The notes below the pieces were generated by a model. The model saw nothing but the letters and a program-made list of their open reading frames with translations. It was not told where the DNA came from and searched no databases. The translations under genes were made by a program, and so were the position numbers. A DNA stretch of 64,000 nucleotides from Kocuria rosea (GTDB lineage: Bacteria > Actinomycetota > Actinomycetes > Actinomycetales > Micrococcaceae): assembly GCF_023715525.1 (NCBI RefSeq), contig NZ_JAMBOG010000013.1, positions 1 through 64,000 of the forward strand, written 5' to 3'. Positions 9,525-16,976 of the stretch are shown here, in pieces; the stretch's first letter is position 1; every line of letters begins with the position of its first letter.

Positions 9525-10121
9525 TCAGCGCCCCGGCCGACGAGGGGCAGGCGGTGCGGGAGGACCGGCCGTCAGCAGCTCCGCCGGGACCAGGTGGGCG
9601 TCCCGCACGCCGTCGAGCAGGCGGGGGTCGAGGGGCACGCCGCGCTTGAGCACGCTGAGGGTCCCCGAGGCCTCGAGCACCACGCACGCCACCTCGTCGG
9701 GACGGCGCACCCCGGCGCCCCGCAGCGCCCCGAACAGCTCGGCCTCCACCACGTGCGCCCGGCGCAGGTTGGCCTCCAGCACCCGCCCGCCCGCCATCAG
9801 CAGCAGGGCCCGGTTGTTCATCAGCGCCGCCCCGCGCACCCCGGCGCGCAGCTGCCCGAGGAGCGCCTCCAGGAGGAACAGCGTGGCCAGCCCCAGCACG
9901 CCCGCCGCCAGCGTGGGCGTGCTCCCGAGGATCACGCGCCCGGCCACCGCGCCGAGCATCACGGCCACCACCACGTCGAACGTCGACAGCCGGGAGAGCA
10001 CCCGCTGCCCGAAGACCCGCACGAGCACCAGGAACGCGAGGTAGATCCCGACGGCGGAGGCCACCACGGCGAGCGCACCGGGGGCGTCCACGCCGAGGCG
10101 GCCGAGGACGTCGGGGAGCAC
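9525..10121 (-). CDS. DUF421 (YetF-type) membrane protein
   Basis: A 198-residue membrane protein. Three N-terminal hydrophobic segments (about residues 15-35, 48-68 and 70-88) precede a cytosolic part with the YetF signature: GRVLEANLRRAHVVEAELFGALR, then VACVVLEASGTLSVLKRG. The family occurs widely in Gram-positive bacteria and its function is not settled. The start is GTG at 10119-10121, three bases after the stop of the ABC exporter gene, so the two are probably co-transcribed. The C-terminus is proline- and alanine-rich. Confidence 0.87.
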   Translation of the reverse strand: MLPDVLGRLGVDAPGALAVVASAVGIYLAFLVLVRVFGQRVLSRLSTFDVVVAVMLGAVAGRVILGSTPTLAAGVLGLATLFLLEALLGQLRAGVRGAALMNNRALLLMAGGRVLEANLRRAHVVEAELFGALRGAGVRRPDEVACVVLEASGTLSVLKRGVPLDPRLLDGVRDAHLVPAELLTAGPPAPPAPRRPGR

Positions 10122-10124
10122 GGC

Positions 10125-11996
10125 TCAGGCCTCCTGGTCCGCGAACTGCGTCTCGTAGAGCTCCGCGTAGCGCCCGCCGGCCGCGAGCAGCTCGGGGTGG
10201 GAGCCCTGCTCGACGATGCGGCCGCCCTCGACCACGAGGATCCGGTCGGCGGAGCGGACCGTGGACAGCCGGTGGGCGATGACGAGGGCGGTGCGCCCCT
10301 CCATCGCCTCGCCGAGGGCCGCCTGCACGTGGGCCTCGTTGGTGGAGTCCAGGGCGGAGGTGGCCTCGTCGAGGATCACCACGCGCGGGGCCGCGAGCAG
10401 CAGCCGGGCGATGGTCAGCCGCTGCCGCTCCCCGCCGGAGAGCCGGTAGCCCCGCTCCCCCACCACGGTGTCCAGACCGTCCGGCAGAGCCCGGATCACG
10501 TGCTCCATCCGGGCGCGGGTCAGCGCGTCCCACAGCTGCTCGTCGGTGGCGTCGGGCCGCACCAGGGTGAGGTTCTCCCGGATCGACTCGTGGAAGAGGT
10601 GGCCGTCCTGGGTGACCATGCCGATGGTCCCGCGCAGCGAGGCGAAGGTCGTCTCCCGCACATCGGTGCCGCCGATCCGCACGGCGCCGGAGGTGACGTC
10701 GTAGAGGCGGGCCACGAGCTGGGCGATCGTGGACTTGCCGGCGCCCGAGGAGCCCACGAGGGCCACCGTCTGCCCGGGCAGGACGGTGAAGCTGATCCCG
10801 TGCAGCACCTCCTCGCCGCCGCGGGAGTCCAGCACCGCGACGTCCTCGAGGGAGGCGAGGGAGACCTCCTCGGCGGAGGGGTAGGCGAAGTGCACGTCGT
10901 CGAACTCCACCGACGCGGAGCCCGGCGGGAGGGGGCGGGCCCCGGGCCGCTCCTGGATCAGCGGCACGAGGTCGAGGATCTCGAAGACCCGCTCGAAGCT
11001 GACCACCGCGCTCATGATGTCCATCCGGGCGTTGGCCAGCATGGTCAGCGGCGTGTAGAGGCGGGTGAGGAGCAGGGCGAGGGTCACGACGTCGCCCGCG
11101 TTTAGGGTGCCGAGGATCGCCAGCGCCCCGCCGAGGCCGTAGACCAGGGCGAGGGCCAGCGCGGAGACGAGGGTGAGGGCGGTGACGAACGTGGTCTGCA
11201 GCATCGCGACCCGCACGCCGATGTCCCGCACGCGGCCGGCGCGGCGGGCGAACTCCGAGGACTCGGCCTCCGGGCGGCCGAAGAGCTTCACCAGGGTCGC
11301 GCCGCCGGCGGAGAAGCGCTCGGTCATCTGGGTGGACATCGACGCGTTGTGCTGGGCCGCCTCCCGCTGGAGGGCCGCCAGCCGCCCGCCCATGGCGCGG
11401 GCCGGGACCAGGAAGATCGGCAGCAGCAGCAGCGACAGGACGGTGACCTGCCAGGAGATCGTGACCATGACGACGACGGTGAGGAGCAGCGACACCACGT
11501 TGCTGACCACGCCGGAAAGCGTGTTGGAGAAGGCCCGCTGCGCGCCGATGACGTCGGTGTTCAGGCGGGAGACCAGCGCACCGGTGCGGGTGCGGGTGAA
11601 GAAGGCGATCGGCATCCGCTGGACGTGGTCGTAGACGGCGGTGCGCAGGTCGAGGATGAGGCCCTCGCCGATCCGCGAGGACAGCAGCCGGTTGAGCACC
11701 CCCAGCCCGGCGTCCAGGACGGCGACCACGGCGATGGCGGCCGCCAGCCACACCACCGTGGAGACGCTGTCCCCGGCGGTGATGGCGTTGACCACGTCCC
11801 CGGCCAGGAGCGGGGTGACCACGCCGAGGACCGCCAGGAGCACGGAGACGACCAGGAAGACGACGAGCCGGGCGCGGTGCGGCGTGGCGAAGGCGGCGAT
11901 CCGCCGGACGGTGTCCCGGGAGAGCCGGCGGTCCTTGACCCCCTGGCCCTCGACGGTGCGCCACATGACCATGTGCGGCGAGTTCTGCATGCTCAT
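10125..11996 (-). CDS. ABC exporter, fused membrane and ATPase domains
   Basis: A 623-residue half-transporter of the MsbA/BmrA type, expected to act as a dimer in the membrane and export a hydrophobic compound. Six membrane helices fall between about residues 30 and 310. The ATPase domain follows with Walker A GSSGAGKST, signature LSGGERQR, Walker B VVILDEATSALD and the H-loop IAHRLST. An insert of about 30 residues (EDVAVLDSRGGEEVL) sits just before Walker A. The ATG at 11994-11996 is preferred; ATG 12021-12023 (nine more residues) and ATG 11988-11990 are possible. It is followed after three bases by the DUF421 gene. Drug or lipid export is the usual role; the substrate is unknown. Confidence 0.92.
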   Translation of the reverse strand: MSMQNSPHMVMWRTVEGQGVKDRRLSRDTVRRIAAFATPHRARLVVFLVVSVLLAVLGVVTPLLAGDVVNAITAGDSVSTVVWLAAAIAVVAVLDAGLGVLNRLLSSRIGEGLILDLRTAVYDHVQRMPIAFFTRTRTGALVSRLNTDVIGAQRAFSNTLSGVVSNVVSLLLTVVVMVTISWQVTVLSLLLLPIFLVPARAMGGRLAALQREAAQHNASMSTQMTERFSAGGATLVKLFGRPEAESSEFARRAGRVRDIGVRVAMLQTTFVTALTLVSALALALVYGLGGALAILGTLNAGDVVTLALLLTRLYTPLTMLANARMDIMSAVVSFERVFEILDLVPLIQERPGARPLPPGSASVEFDDVHFAYPSAEEVSLASLEDVAVLDSRGGEEVLHGISFTVLPGQTVALVGSSGAGKSTIAQLVARLYDVTSGAVRIGGTDVRETTFASLRGTIGMVTQDGHLFHESIRENLTLVRPDATDEQLWDALTRARMEHVIRALPDGLDTVVGERGYRLSGGERQRLTIARLLLAAPRVVILDEATSALDSTNEAHVQAALGEAMEGRTALVIAHRLSTVRSADRILVVEGGRIVEQGSHPELLAAGGRYAELYETQFADQEA

Positions 11997-12128
11997 CCGG
12001 CCACCCCGATCTGCGGGGATCACCCGCGCTGGAACCGCGGCGGCGCCGTCGTGGTGGGTGCCGCGCCCGGTCGATCTTACGCGCCCCGCCCGACACGCCG
12101 GACCCGGACGGGGCGCCCCCGGCAGGAC

Positions 12129-12587
12129 TCAGGCGCGGCGGCGGGCGATCAGCCGGTCCAGCGACCAGCGGCCGGCACCGGCCAGGGCGAAGAGCGCGGA
12201 GGCGGCGGCCAGGAGCAGGACGAGCTCGATCCCGCCGTCGGCGGCGAAGAAGCCGCCGGGCAGGTGCACGAGCACCAGCGCGCCGAGCATGTCGAGCGCC
12301 AGGAGGGCGGCGACCACGCGGGTGCCCAGGCCCAGGACCAGGAGCAGGCCGCCCAGGAGCTCCAGGACGGCGACGGCCGGGGCCGCGACCTCGGCCAGCG
12401 GCACGCCCATCTGGGCGAAGGAGGCCTGGGTGCCGGCGATGGTCCACTCGGTGACCTTCTGCCAGCCGTGCAGGAGGAAGGTGACGCCGAGGACGACGCG
12501 CAGCAGGGTCAGGCCCGCGGTCGCGGCGGCGGGCTCGGAGGGAACGGTAGGGGAGGAGGTGCGCTCGGGCACTGGTGTCATGGACAT
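12129..12587 (-). CDS. DoxX family membrane protein
   Basis: A 152-residue protein with four membrane helices after a 25-residue polar start. The DoxX signature is clear: LTLLRVVLGVTFLLHGWQK in helix 1, then VAVLELLGGLLLVLGLGTR and ALDMLGALVLVHLPGGFF. DoxX-type proteins include the quinone- and electrophile-stress proteins CatD and MhqP of Bacillus, which are controlled by MarR-type repressors. A MarR gene lies directly upstream here. The promoter described at 12594-12622 places the start of transcription on or next to the ATG, so the mRNA is probably leaderless. A second ATG two codons on could also serve. Confidence 0.9.
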   Translation of the reverse strand: MSMTPVPERTSSPTVPSEPAAATAGLTLLRVVLGVTFLLHGWQKVTEWTIAGTQASFAQMGVPLAEVAAPAVAVLELLGGLLLVLGLGTRVVAALLALDMLGALVLVHLPGGFFAADGGIELVLLLAAASALFALAGAGRWSLDRLIARRRA

Positions 12588-12593
12588 GTCACC

Positions 12594-12622
12594 ATCGTAG
12601 GAACAAAAACTTTCTGCCGCAA
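12594..12622 (-). promoter_or_regulatory. doxX promoter, probably leaderless
   Basis: On the minus strand TTGCGG (12617-12622) and TACGAT (12594-12599) are exactly 17 bases apart. The ATG of doxX begins six bases after the -10 hexamer, so transcription should begin at or within a base or two of the start codon. Confidence 0.65.
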
Positions 12623-12630
12623 GCTTTTGT
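12603..12630. promoter_or_regulatory. inverted repeat over the doxX promoter
   Basis: ACAAAAACT (12603-12611) and AGCTTTTGT (12622-12630) form arms that match at 8 of 9 positions around a 10-base gap. One arm lies in the promoter spacer and the other at the -35, as expected for a repressor site. It is AT-rich in a GC-rich background and differs from the TTGA-N4-TCAA site of the marR promoter. Confidence 0.5.
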
Positions 12631-12646
12631 GGGAGCGCGCTCCGCG

Positions 12647-13132
12647 TCACCCGCAGCCGGACTCGACCCCCAGGGCGGAGGGGCCCGCCGCCTCGTCCAC
12701 GACCCGCCCGATCAGCGCCAGCTGCCGGACCTGCTCGGAGGTGAGCCGGTCCATCACCGTGCGCCGGACGTGCTCCACGTGCCCGGGGGCGACCTCCTCG
12801 ACCTTCTCGAGGCCCCGGGGGGTGATCTCGGCGAGCACCACGCGCTTGTCCTTCGCGTCGCCCGCGCGCACCACCAGGTCGTCGCGCTCGAGCCGGGCCA
12901 CGATGCGGGAGAGCCGCGACTGCGAGGTGTTGGTGACGGCGGCGAGCTCCGACATCCGCCGGCGCCGGTCGGGCGCCTCGGAGAGCATCGCGAGGACGAG
13001 GTACTCGGCGAGGCTCAGGTCCGCCTCGGCCTGCAGCTGGGACTCGATGCTGCCGGGAAGGGTGAACATGATGGAGACGAGGGCCAGCCAGGCCTCGCGC
13101 TCCTCGGGGGACAGCCATCGGGTCTCGGTCAT
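12647..13132 (-). CDS. MarR family transcriptional regulator
   Basis: A 161-residue winged-helix regulator. The recognition region MSELAAVTNTSQSRLSRIVARLERDDLVVR and the wing (DAKDKRVVLAEITPRGLEKV) match the MarR family; the flanking helices form the dimer interface. There is no cysteine in the N-terminal half; one cysteine is the second-last residue (ESGCG), so redox sensing by a conserved N-terminal Cys of the OhrR/YodB kind is not evident. It is followed by doxX in the same direction. The promoter puts the start of transcription next to the ATG at 13130-13132, and a TTGA-N4-TCAA repeat covers the -35, so autorepression is likely. The same repeat recurs at the FMN-reductase gene 14 kb away. 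Confidence 0.92.
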   Translation of the reverse strand: MTETRWLSPEEREAWLALVSIMFTLPGSIESQLQAEADLSLAEYLVLAMLSEAPDRRRRMSELAAVTNTSQSRLSRIVARLERDDLVVRAGDAKDKRVVLAEITPRGLEKVEEVAPGHVEHVRRTVMDRLTSEQVRQLALIGRVVDEAAGPSALGVESGCG

Positions 13133-13139
13133 GGGGAGA

Positions 13140-13168
13140 ATTCTACGAGCCGTTCCTTGACGCCTCAA
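13140..13168 (-). promoter_or_regulatory. marR promoter with operator over the -35
   Basis: On the minus strand TTGAGG (13163-13168) and TAGAAT (13140-13145) have a 17-base spacer. The ATG begins seven bases after the -10, which suggests a leaderless or nearly leaderless transcript. The repeat TTGACGCCTCAA (13157-13168) contains the whole -35 hexamer. Confidence 0.65.
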
Positions 13169-13240
13169 ACAACCGCCGTGCGGAGTGCCCCCGGAGCCCT
13201 GGTGGTGGGCCCCACCTGCGGGTCCGCCCATAATGGGGCC

Positions 13241-13903
13241 ATGGACTCCCTCGGCACCTGGCCCCTGCCCCTCACCGCGGACGACCGCGGCTTCGACGCC
13301 CAGGTGATGAAACGGCTCCGGACGGGCCCGGCACCCCGGCGCGACGACGACGCCGACCGCCCCGCCCCGGTCGAGCGGCTCGACGCGGCGCTGGTGCTCG
13401 CGATCCCGCTCGCGGCGGCGCTCGCCGTGGTGCTGCTGTGGCAGCAGTGGTCCCGCTCGGGCTCGGCGCTGCTGCTGGTGCTCCTCGCCGGGATCCTCGT
13501 CGGCGCCGCCCTGTGGTGGGTGTCCCGACTCAGGCGCGCCTTCGCGGGTGCGCAGCGGCGGCTCGGCTCCCGCCTGGCGGACGTGGTCGTGCACGGCGTG
13601 GGCGTCGTGCGGGAGCTCTCGCTCGCGCCCGTCCCCGGGGAGGGCGCCGCCGAGGGGGCGGATGCGCAGCACGACGGACGCGTCCGGGCCCGGCTCGAGC
13701 TGTCCGTGAGCCCGGTGAGCGGGCCCGGGTTCAGCACCGCGGTGGAGGCGGTCTACGACGCCGGCGCGGCCCGCCGTCTCCAGGCCGGCTCGCACGGGCC
13801 CGTGCGCTTCCTGCGCGACGACCCCGCGGGCACCACCGTGATCGAGACCCGGCTGTCCGCGGCGCAGGTCGAGCAGGTCTACCGCGCCGCGGCGCTGAAC
13901 TGA
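13241..13903 (+). CDS. hypothetical protein with two membrane segments
   Basis: A 220-residue protein not recognised as a named family. About 50 polar N-terminal residues are followed by two adjacent hydrophobic helices, about 49-66 (LVLAIPLAAALAVVLLW) and 74-92 (ALLLVLLAGILVGAALWWV). A soluble C-terminal half of mostly beta character follows, with the phrases LSVSPVSGPGFSTAVEAVYD and FLRDDPAGTTVIETRL. The architecture suggests a short membrane anchor with a cytosolic domain. A CATAAT hexamer at 13229-13234 ends six bases before the ATG, so this transcript too may be leaderless. It is divergent from marR and convergent with the MOSC gene. Confidence 0.72.
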   Translation: MDSLGTWPLPLTADDRGFDAQVMKRLRTGPAPRRDDDADRPAPVERLDAALVLAIPLAAALAVVLLWQQWSRSGSALLLVLLAGILVGAALWWVSRLRRAFAGAQRRLGSRLADVVVHGVGVVRELSLAPVPGEGAAEGADAQHDGRVRARLELSVSPVSGPGFSTAVEAVYDAGAARRLQAGSHGPVRFLRDDPAGTTVIETRLSAAQVEQVYRAAALN

Positions 13904-13910
13904 GCGGCGC

Positions 13911-14606
13911 TCACGGCCGGAGGGGCGTCCGCCGCTCCTGCGCGGCCCGCTCCGCCTTCGCCCGCAGCTGCTCGCGCAGGTCCTCACCGGCGGCCAGCAG
14001 CTCCGGCAGCCGCTCCCGCTGCGTGGTCTGCGCGCGGAAGGCGTCCACGACCCCCACCCCGTGGGCGGCACGGTGCACGAGCTCCACCGGCATCCCCGCG
14101 CGCACGGTGCCCGGCTCCAGGACCTTCAGGTAGGCCCCCGAGCGGCCCCGCTCGGTGAACCTGCGCAGCCACCCCCGCACCTGCATGGCCGCGCGGAACG
14201 TTCCGCAGGGGATGCGCGCGTCGGTCACCTGCAGCAGCACGTCCCCGATCCGCCAGCGGTCGCCCAGCCGGGCGTCGTCGACGTCGGCGCCCAGAAGGGT
14301 GAGGTTCTCCCCGAAGGAGCCGCTGGGGACCTCGCGGCCGAGCTCCCGCGCCCAGTGGTCGAGCTCCTCGCGCGCGAACGCGTACACCGCCTGGTCCGTG
14401 CCGCCGTGGTGCCGGCTGTTGCCGATGAAGTCGCCGACCACGCCCGAGCCGAGGCCGCCCCGACGGGGGCCGGGCTCGCGGAGCTCCACGGCCCCGGGGA
14501 CGGGGCGCTTGCGGATCCCCGTGGGCAGGGCCGACCGTGCGGGGTTCTCCTCGGCGCGGCCCACGTTGACGCTCTCCACCACGCCGATCCGCCGCTTCTC
14601 GCTCAT
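13911..14606 (-). CDS. MOSC domain-containing protein
   Basis: A 231-residue protein of the YiiM-like MOSC group. MOSC domains are related to the C-terminus of molybdenum-cofactor sulfurases and of mARC-type molybdoenzymes, and are thought to bind Mo cofactor or carry sulfur. Seen here are DFIGNSRHHGGTDQAVYAFAREEL, SGSFGENLTLLG, and VTDARIPCGTFRAAM with the conserved cysteine. The C-terminal 40 residues are a basic, glutamate-rich helix. The ATG is at 14604-14606. Size and motifs fit the family well; the actual substrate is unknown. Confidence 0.87.
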   Translation of the reverse strand: MSEKRRIGVVESVNVGRAEENPARSALPTGIRKRPVPGAVELREPGPRRGGLGSGVVGDFIGNSRHHGGTDQAVYAFAREELDHWARELGREVPSGSFGENLTLLGADVDDARLGDRWRIGDVLLQVTDARIPCGTFRAAMQVRGWLRRFTERGRSGAYLKVLEPGTVRAGMPVELVHRAAHGVGVVDAFRAQTTQRERLPELLAAGEDLREQLRAKAERAAQERRTPLRP

Positions 14607-14652
14607 GCCGGGAGACTACCGGGGGACCCGGTCCCGGACGAGGCCGGGGGGA

Positions 14653-15012
14653 TCAGCGCCGGGGCTTGAGCGCGCTCGATCCGGCGGACGGCACGACCGG
14701 GGTGGCGGCCGTCTCGGCCTCCGGCTCCACGACCTCGCGCCGCTCGGGCCGGCCGGCACCTGATCCCTCGTCCACCGCGGTCCCCGGGCGGGGCGTGCGC
14801 ACCGGCAGGGAAGGACGGCGGCGCCCGGACGTGCGGGGGGCGTCGTTGATCGCGGTCACGGACACGGCCATCGCGTTGAGCGCGAGACCGAGGAGCACGA
14901 ACAGCCACGCCGCGACGGGGTACCACGCCAGGCCGAGGACCACTCCGAGCACGACGAGGGCGACGGAGGTCAGGTAGGCGGGCGTCAGGACGCGCTGGAC
15001 GTTGAACTTCAT
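14653..15012 (-). CDS. small membrane protein with two helices
   Basis: A 119-residue protein. Two hydrophobic segments (about residues 12-30 and 33-53) follow the start MKFNVQRVLTPAYL, and a basic, proline-rich tail of about 60 residues is probably disordered and cytosolic. No family is recognised. It is divergent from the sirtuin gene across about 110 bases and follows in line with the MOSC gene 46 bases away. Confidence 0.65.
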   Translation of the reverse strand: MKFNVQRVLTPAYLTSVALVVLGVVLGLAWYPVAAWLFVLLGLALNAMAVSVTAINDAPRTSGRRRPSLPVRTPRPGTAVDEGSGAGRPERREVVEPEAETAATPVVPSAGSSALKPRR

Positions 15013-15122
15013 GACCTCTATTCCATCACGCGGGCGCGTCGATCGACCAACGCGCCCGGCCGTTTCCCGGAGGGCTCCCGGCGGACTCCCCGGAAGCCCT
15101 CCCCGCGTATACCGTGGACGGC

Positions 15123-15923
15123 ATGGACGACGTGGTCAGCCTGGATCCCGACCTGCTCGAGCTCGCCCGCACCGCCCGCACGGTGGCCGTCCTCACCGGC
15201 GCCGGCATGTCGGCGGAGAGCGGGGTGCCCACCTTCCGCGAGCCCGGGAAGGGGCTGTGGGACCGGTGGTCGCCCGCGCAGCTGGCCACCCCGGAGGCGT
15301 GGGAGGCGGACCCGGAGCTCGTGTGGTCCTGGTACCTGTGGCGCGCCCGGCAGGTCCGGCTGCTGCGGCCCAACGACGGCCACCGGGCCCTCGCCCGCTG
15401 GGCCCGCACGGCGCGGGTGCGGGTCGTCACCCAGAACGTCGACGACCTGCACGAGCGGGCGGGCTCCGAGGTGCTGGCGCACCTGCACGGCAGCCTCTTC
15501 GCGTTCCGCTGCTCGGCGTGCGGCACCCCGTACCCCGGCGACCTCGTGGACGGCCTCGGCCTGGACCGCGCGGAGGGCCTGGACGAACCCGTCCGCGAGC
15601 GCCCGCCGGCCTGTCCCGCCTGCGGCGGCCCGGTGCGCCCGGGCGTGGTCTGGTTCGGGGAGCTGCTGCCGGAGGGCGCCATGGAGCGGGCGGCGGAGGC
15701 CGTGGCGCAGGCCGATCTCGTGGTCGTCGTGGGGACGTCGGGCCTCGTGCAGCCGGCGGCCTCCCTGCCGCTGATCGCCGCCGGCCGCGGCATCCCCGTC
15801 GTCGAGGTCAACCCGGAGGACACCGCGCTCACCCCGCACGCGACGTGGTCCGTGCGGGCGGGCTCCGCGCGGGCCCTGCCCCGGCTCGCGCCCGGCGGCG
15901 GCGGGGAGCCCGCGTCCCGCTGA
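15123..15923 (+). CDS. NAD-dependent protein deacylase (sirtuin)
   Basis: A 266-residue Sir2-family enzyme that removes acyl groups from lysine with NAD. Present are the NAD motif GAGMSAESGVPTFR (residues 26-39), TQNVDDLHERAG, the catalytic histidine in HLHGS, and four zinc cysteines in two pairs (CSACG and CPACGG). Tyr71 and Arg74 form the Y-x2-R pair of class III sirtuins (CobB/SIRT5), which prefer succinyl or other acidic acyl groups. A TATACC hexamer at 15108-15113 makes the GTG at 15114 an unlikely start and leaves at most a few bases of leader before the ATG at 15123, so that ATG is chosen. Likely role: protein deacylation in metabolic control. Confidence 0.92.
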   Translation: MDDVVSLDPDLLELARTARTVAVLTGAGMSAESGVPTFREPGKGLWDRWSPAQLATPEAWEADPELVWSWYLWRARQVRLLRPNDGHRALARWARTARVRVVTQNVDDLHERAGSEVLAHLHGSLFAFRCSACGTPYPGDLVDGLGLDRAEGLDEPVRERPPACPACGGPVRPGVVWFGELLPEGAMERAAEAVAQADLVVVVGTSGLVQPAASLPLIAAGRGIPVVEVNPEDTALTPHATWSVRAGSARALPRLAPGGGGEPASR

Positions 15924-16046
15924 GAGCTGAACCGTTCCCCGGTGCCTTGTCACGGTCCGGGCCGCGGGACGAGACTGGGCGGCGGACACCGGTCCCCCGG
16001 AGGCGCTCCCCGGGACCACGCTCACCTCCCACGAAAGGCACGGTCC

Positions 16047-16874
16047 ATGACCCAGTCCCCCACCCTGACCCTCCACGACGGCAACACCATTCCCCAGTTC
16101 GGCTACGGCGTGTGGCAGGTCGACTCCGAGATCGCCGAGGACGTGGTCGGCAAGGCCCTCGAGGTCGGCTACCGCCACATCGACACCGCCAAGATCTACG
16201 GCAACGAGGAGGGCGTCGGCCGGGCCATCGCCAACAGCGGCATCCCGCGCGACGAGATCTTCGTGACCACCAAGCTGTGGAACGACGACCACGGCTACGA
16301 CTCCGCGCTGCAGGCCATCGACGCCTCCCTGGAGCGGCTGGGCCTCGACTACGTCGACCTGTACCTCATCCACTGGCCCACGCCGCAGCGCGGCAAGTAC
16401 CTGGAGACCTGGAAGGCCTTCCAGGAGATCCGCGACAGCGGCAAGGCCCGCTCCATCGGCGTCTCCAACTTCCCGGAGGAGGAGCTGCAGGAGATCATCG
16501 ACGCGACGGGCGTGGTGCCCGTGGTCAACCAGGTCGAGCTGCACCCCTACTTCAACCAGTCCGCGCTGCGCGAGGTCAACGCCTCCCACGGCGTACTCAC
16601 GGAGGCGTGGTCCCCGCTGGGCCAGGGCGGCGACCTGCTGCAGGACCCGGTGATCCGCGAGATCGCCGCCAAGCACGGCGCCACGCCCGGGCAGGCCATC
16701 ATCGCCTGGCACCTGGCCATCGGCAACGTGGTCTTCCCCAAGACCGTCACCCCCGAGCGGATCCAGGAGAACTTCGACGCGCTGGAGGTCCGGCTCGACC
16801 CCGAGGACGTCGAGGCGATCAACGGCCTGGACAACGGCGGGCGCATCGGCACGGACCCGAAGGACTTCAACTGA
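16047..16874 (+). CDS. aldo/keto reductase
   Basis: A 275-residue NADPH-dependent reductase of the AKR5-like bacterial group, which includes 2,5-diketo-D-gluconate and methylglyoxal reductases. The catalytic tetrad is visible: Asp in RHIDTAKIYGNEEG, the Tyr in the same segment, Lys in VTTKLWN and His in LIHWPTP. The cofactor regions SIGVSNF and FPKTVTPERIQENF follow. Length is normal. GAAAGG lies about nine bases before the ATG. It stands between the sirtuin and the peptide transporter in the same direction, with gaps of over 100 bases, so an operon is not evident. Aldehyde detoxification is a common role, but the substrate is open. Confidence 0.93.
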   Translation: MTQSPTLTLHDGNTIPQFGYGVWQVDSEIAEDVVGKALEVGYRHIDTAKIYGNEEGVGRAIANSGIPRDEIFVTTKLWNDDHGYDSALQAIDASLERLGLDYVDLYLIHWPTPQRGKYLETWKAFQEIRDSGKARSIGVSNFPEEELQEIIDATGVVPVVNQVELHPYFNQSALREVNASHGVLTEAWSPLGQGGDLLQDPVIREIAAKHGATPGQAIIAWHLAIGNVVFPKTVTPERIQENFDALEVRLDPEDVEAINGLDNGGRIGTDPKDFN

Positions 16875-16976
16875 TCCCCGGCCGCCGCTGAGCGGACCGA
16901 CCGCCCGGGAGCGCCCGGGACCGCGGCCTCCCCGCCGATTGGTGCGGAACGGGGCGGCGGGTGGAGCATGGACGCC

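Noticed and set aside
4651-12447. Very long minus-strand frames with Gly/Arg/Pro-rich translations
   Set aside because: They overlap well-supported genes in other frames and have the composition expected from GC-rich third-codon bias; only the real genes within them were kept.
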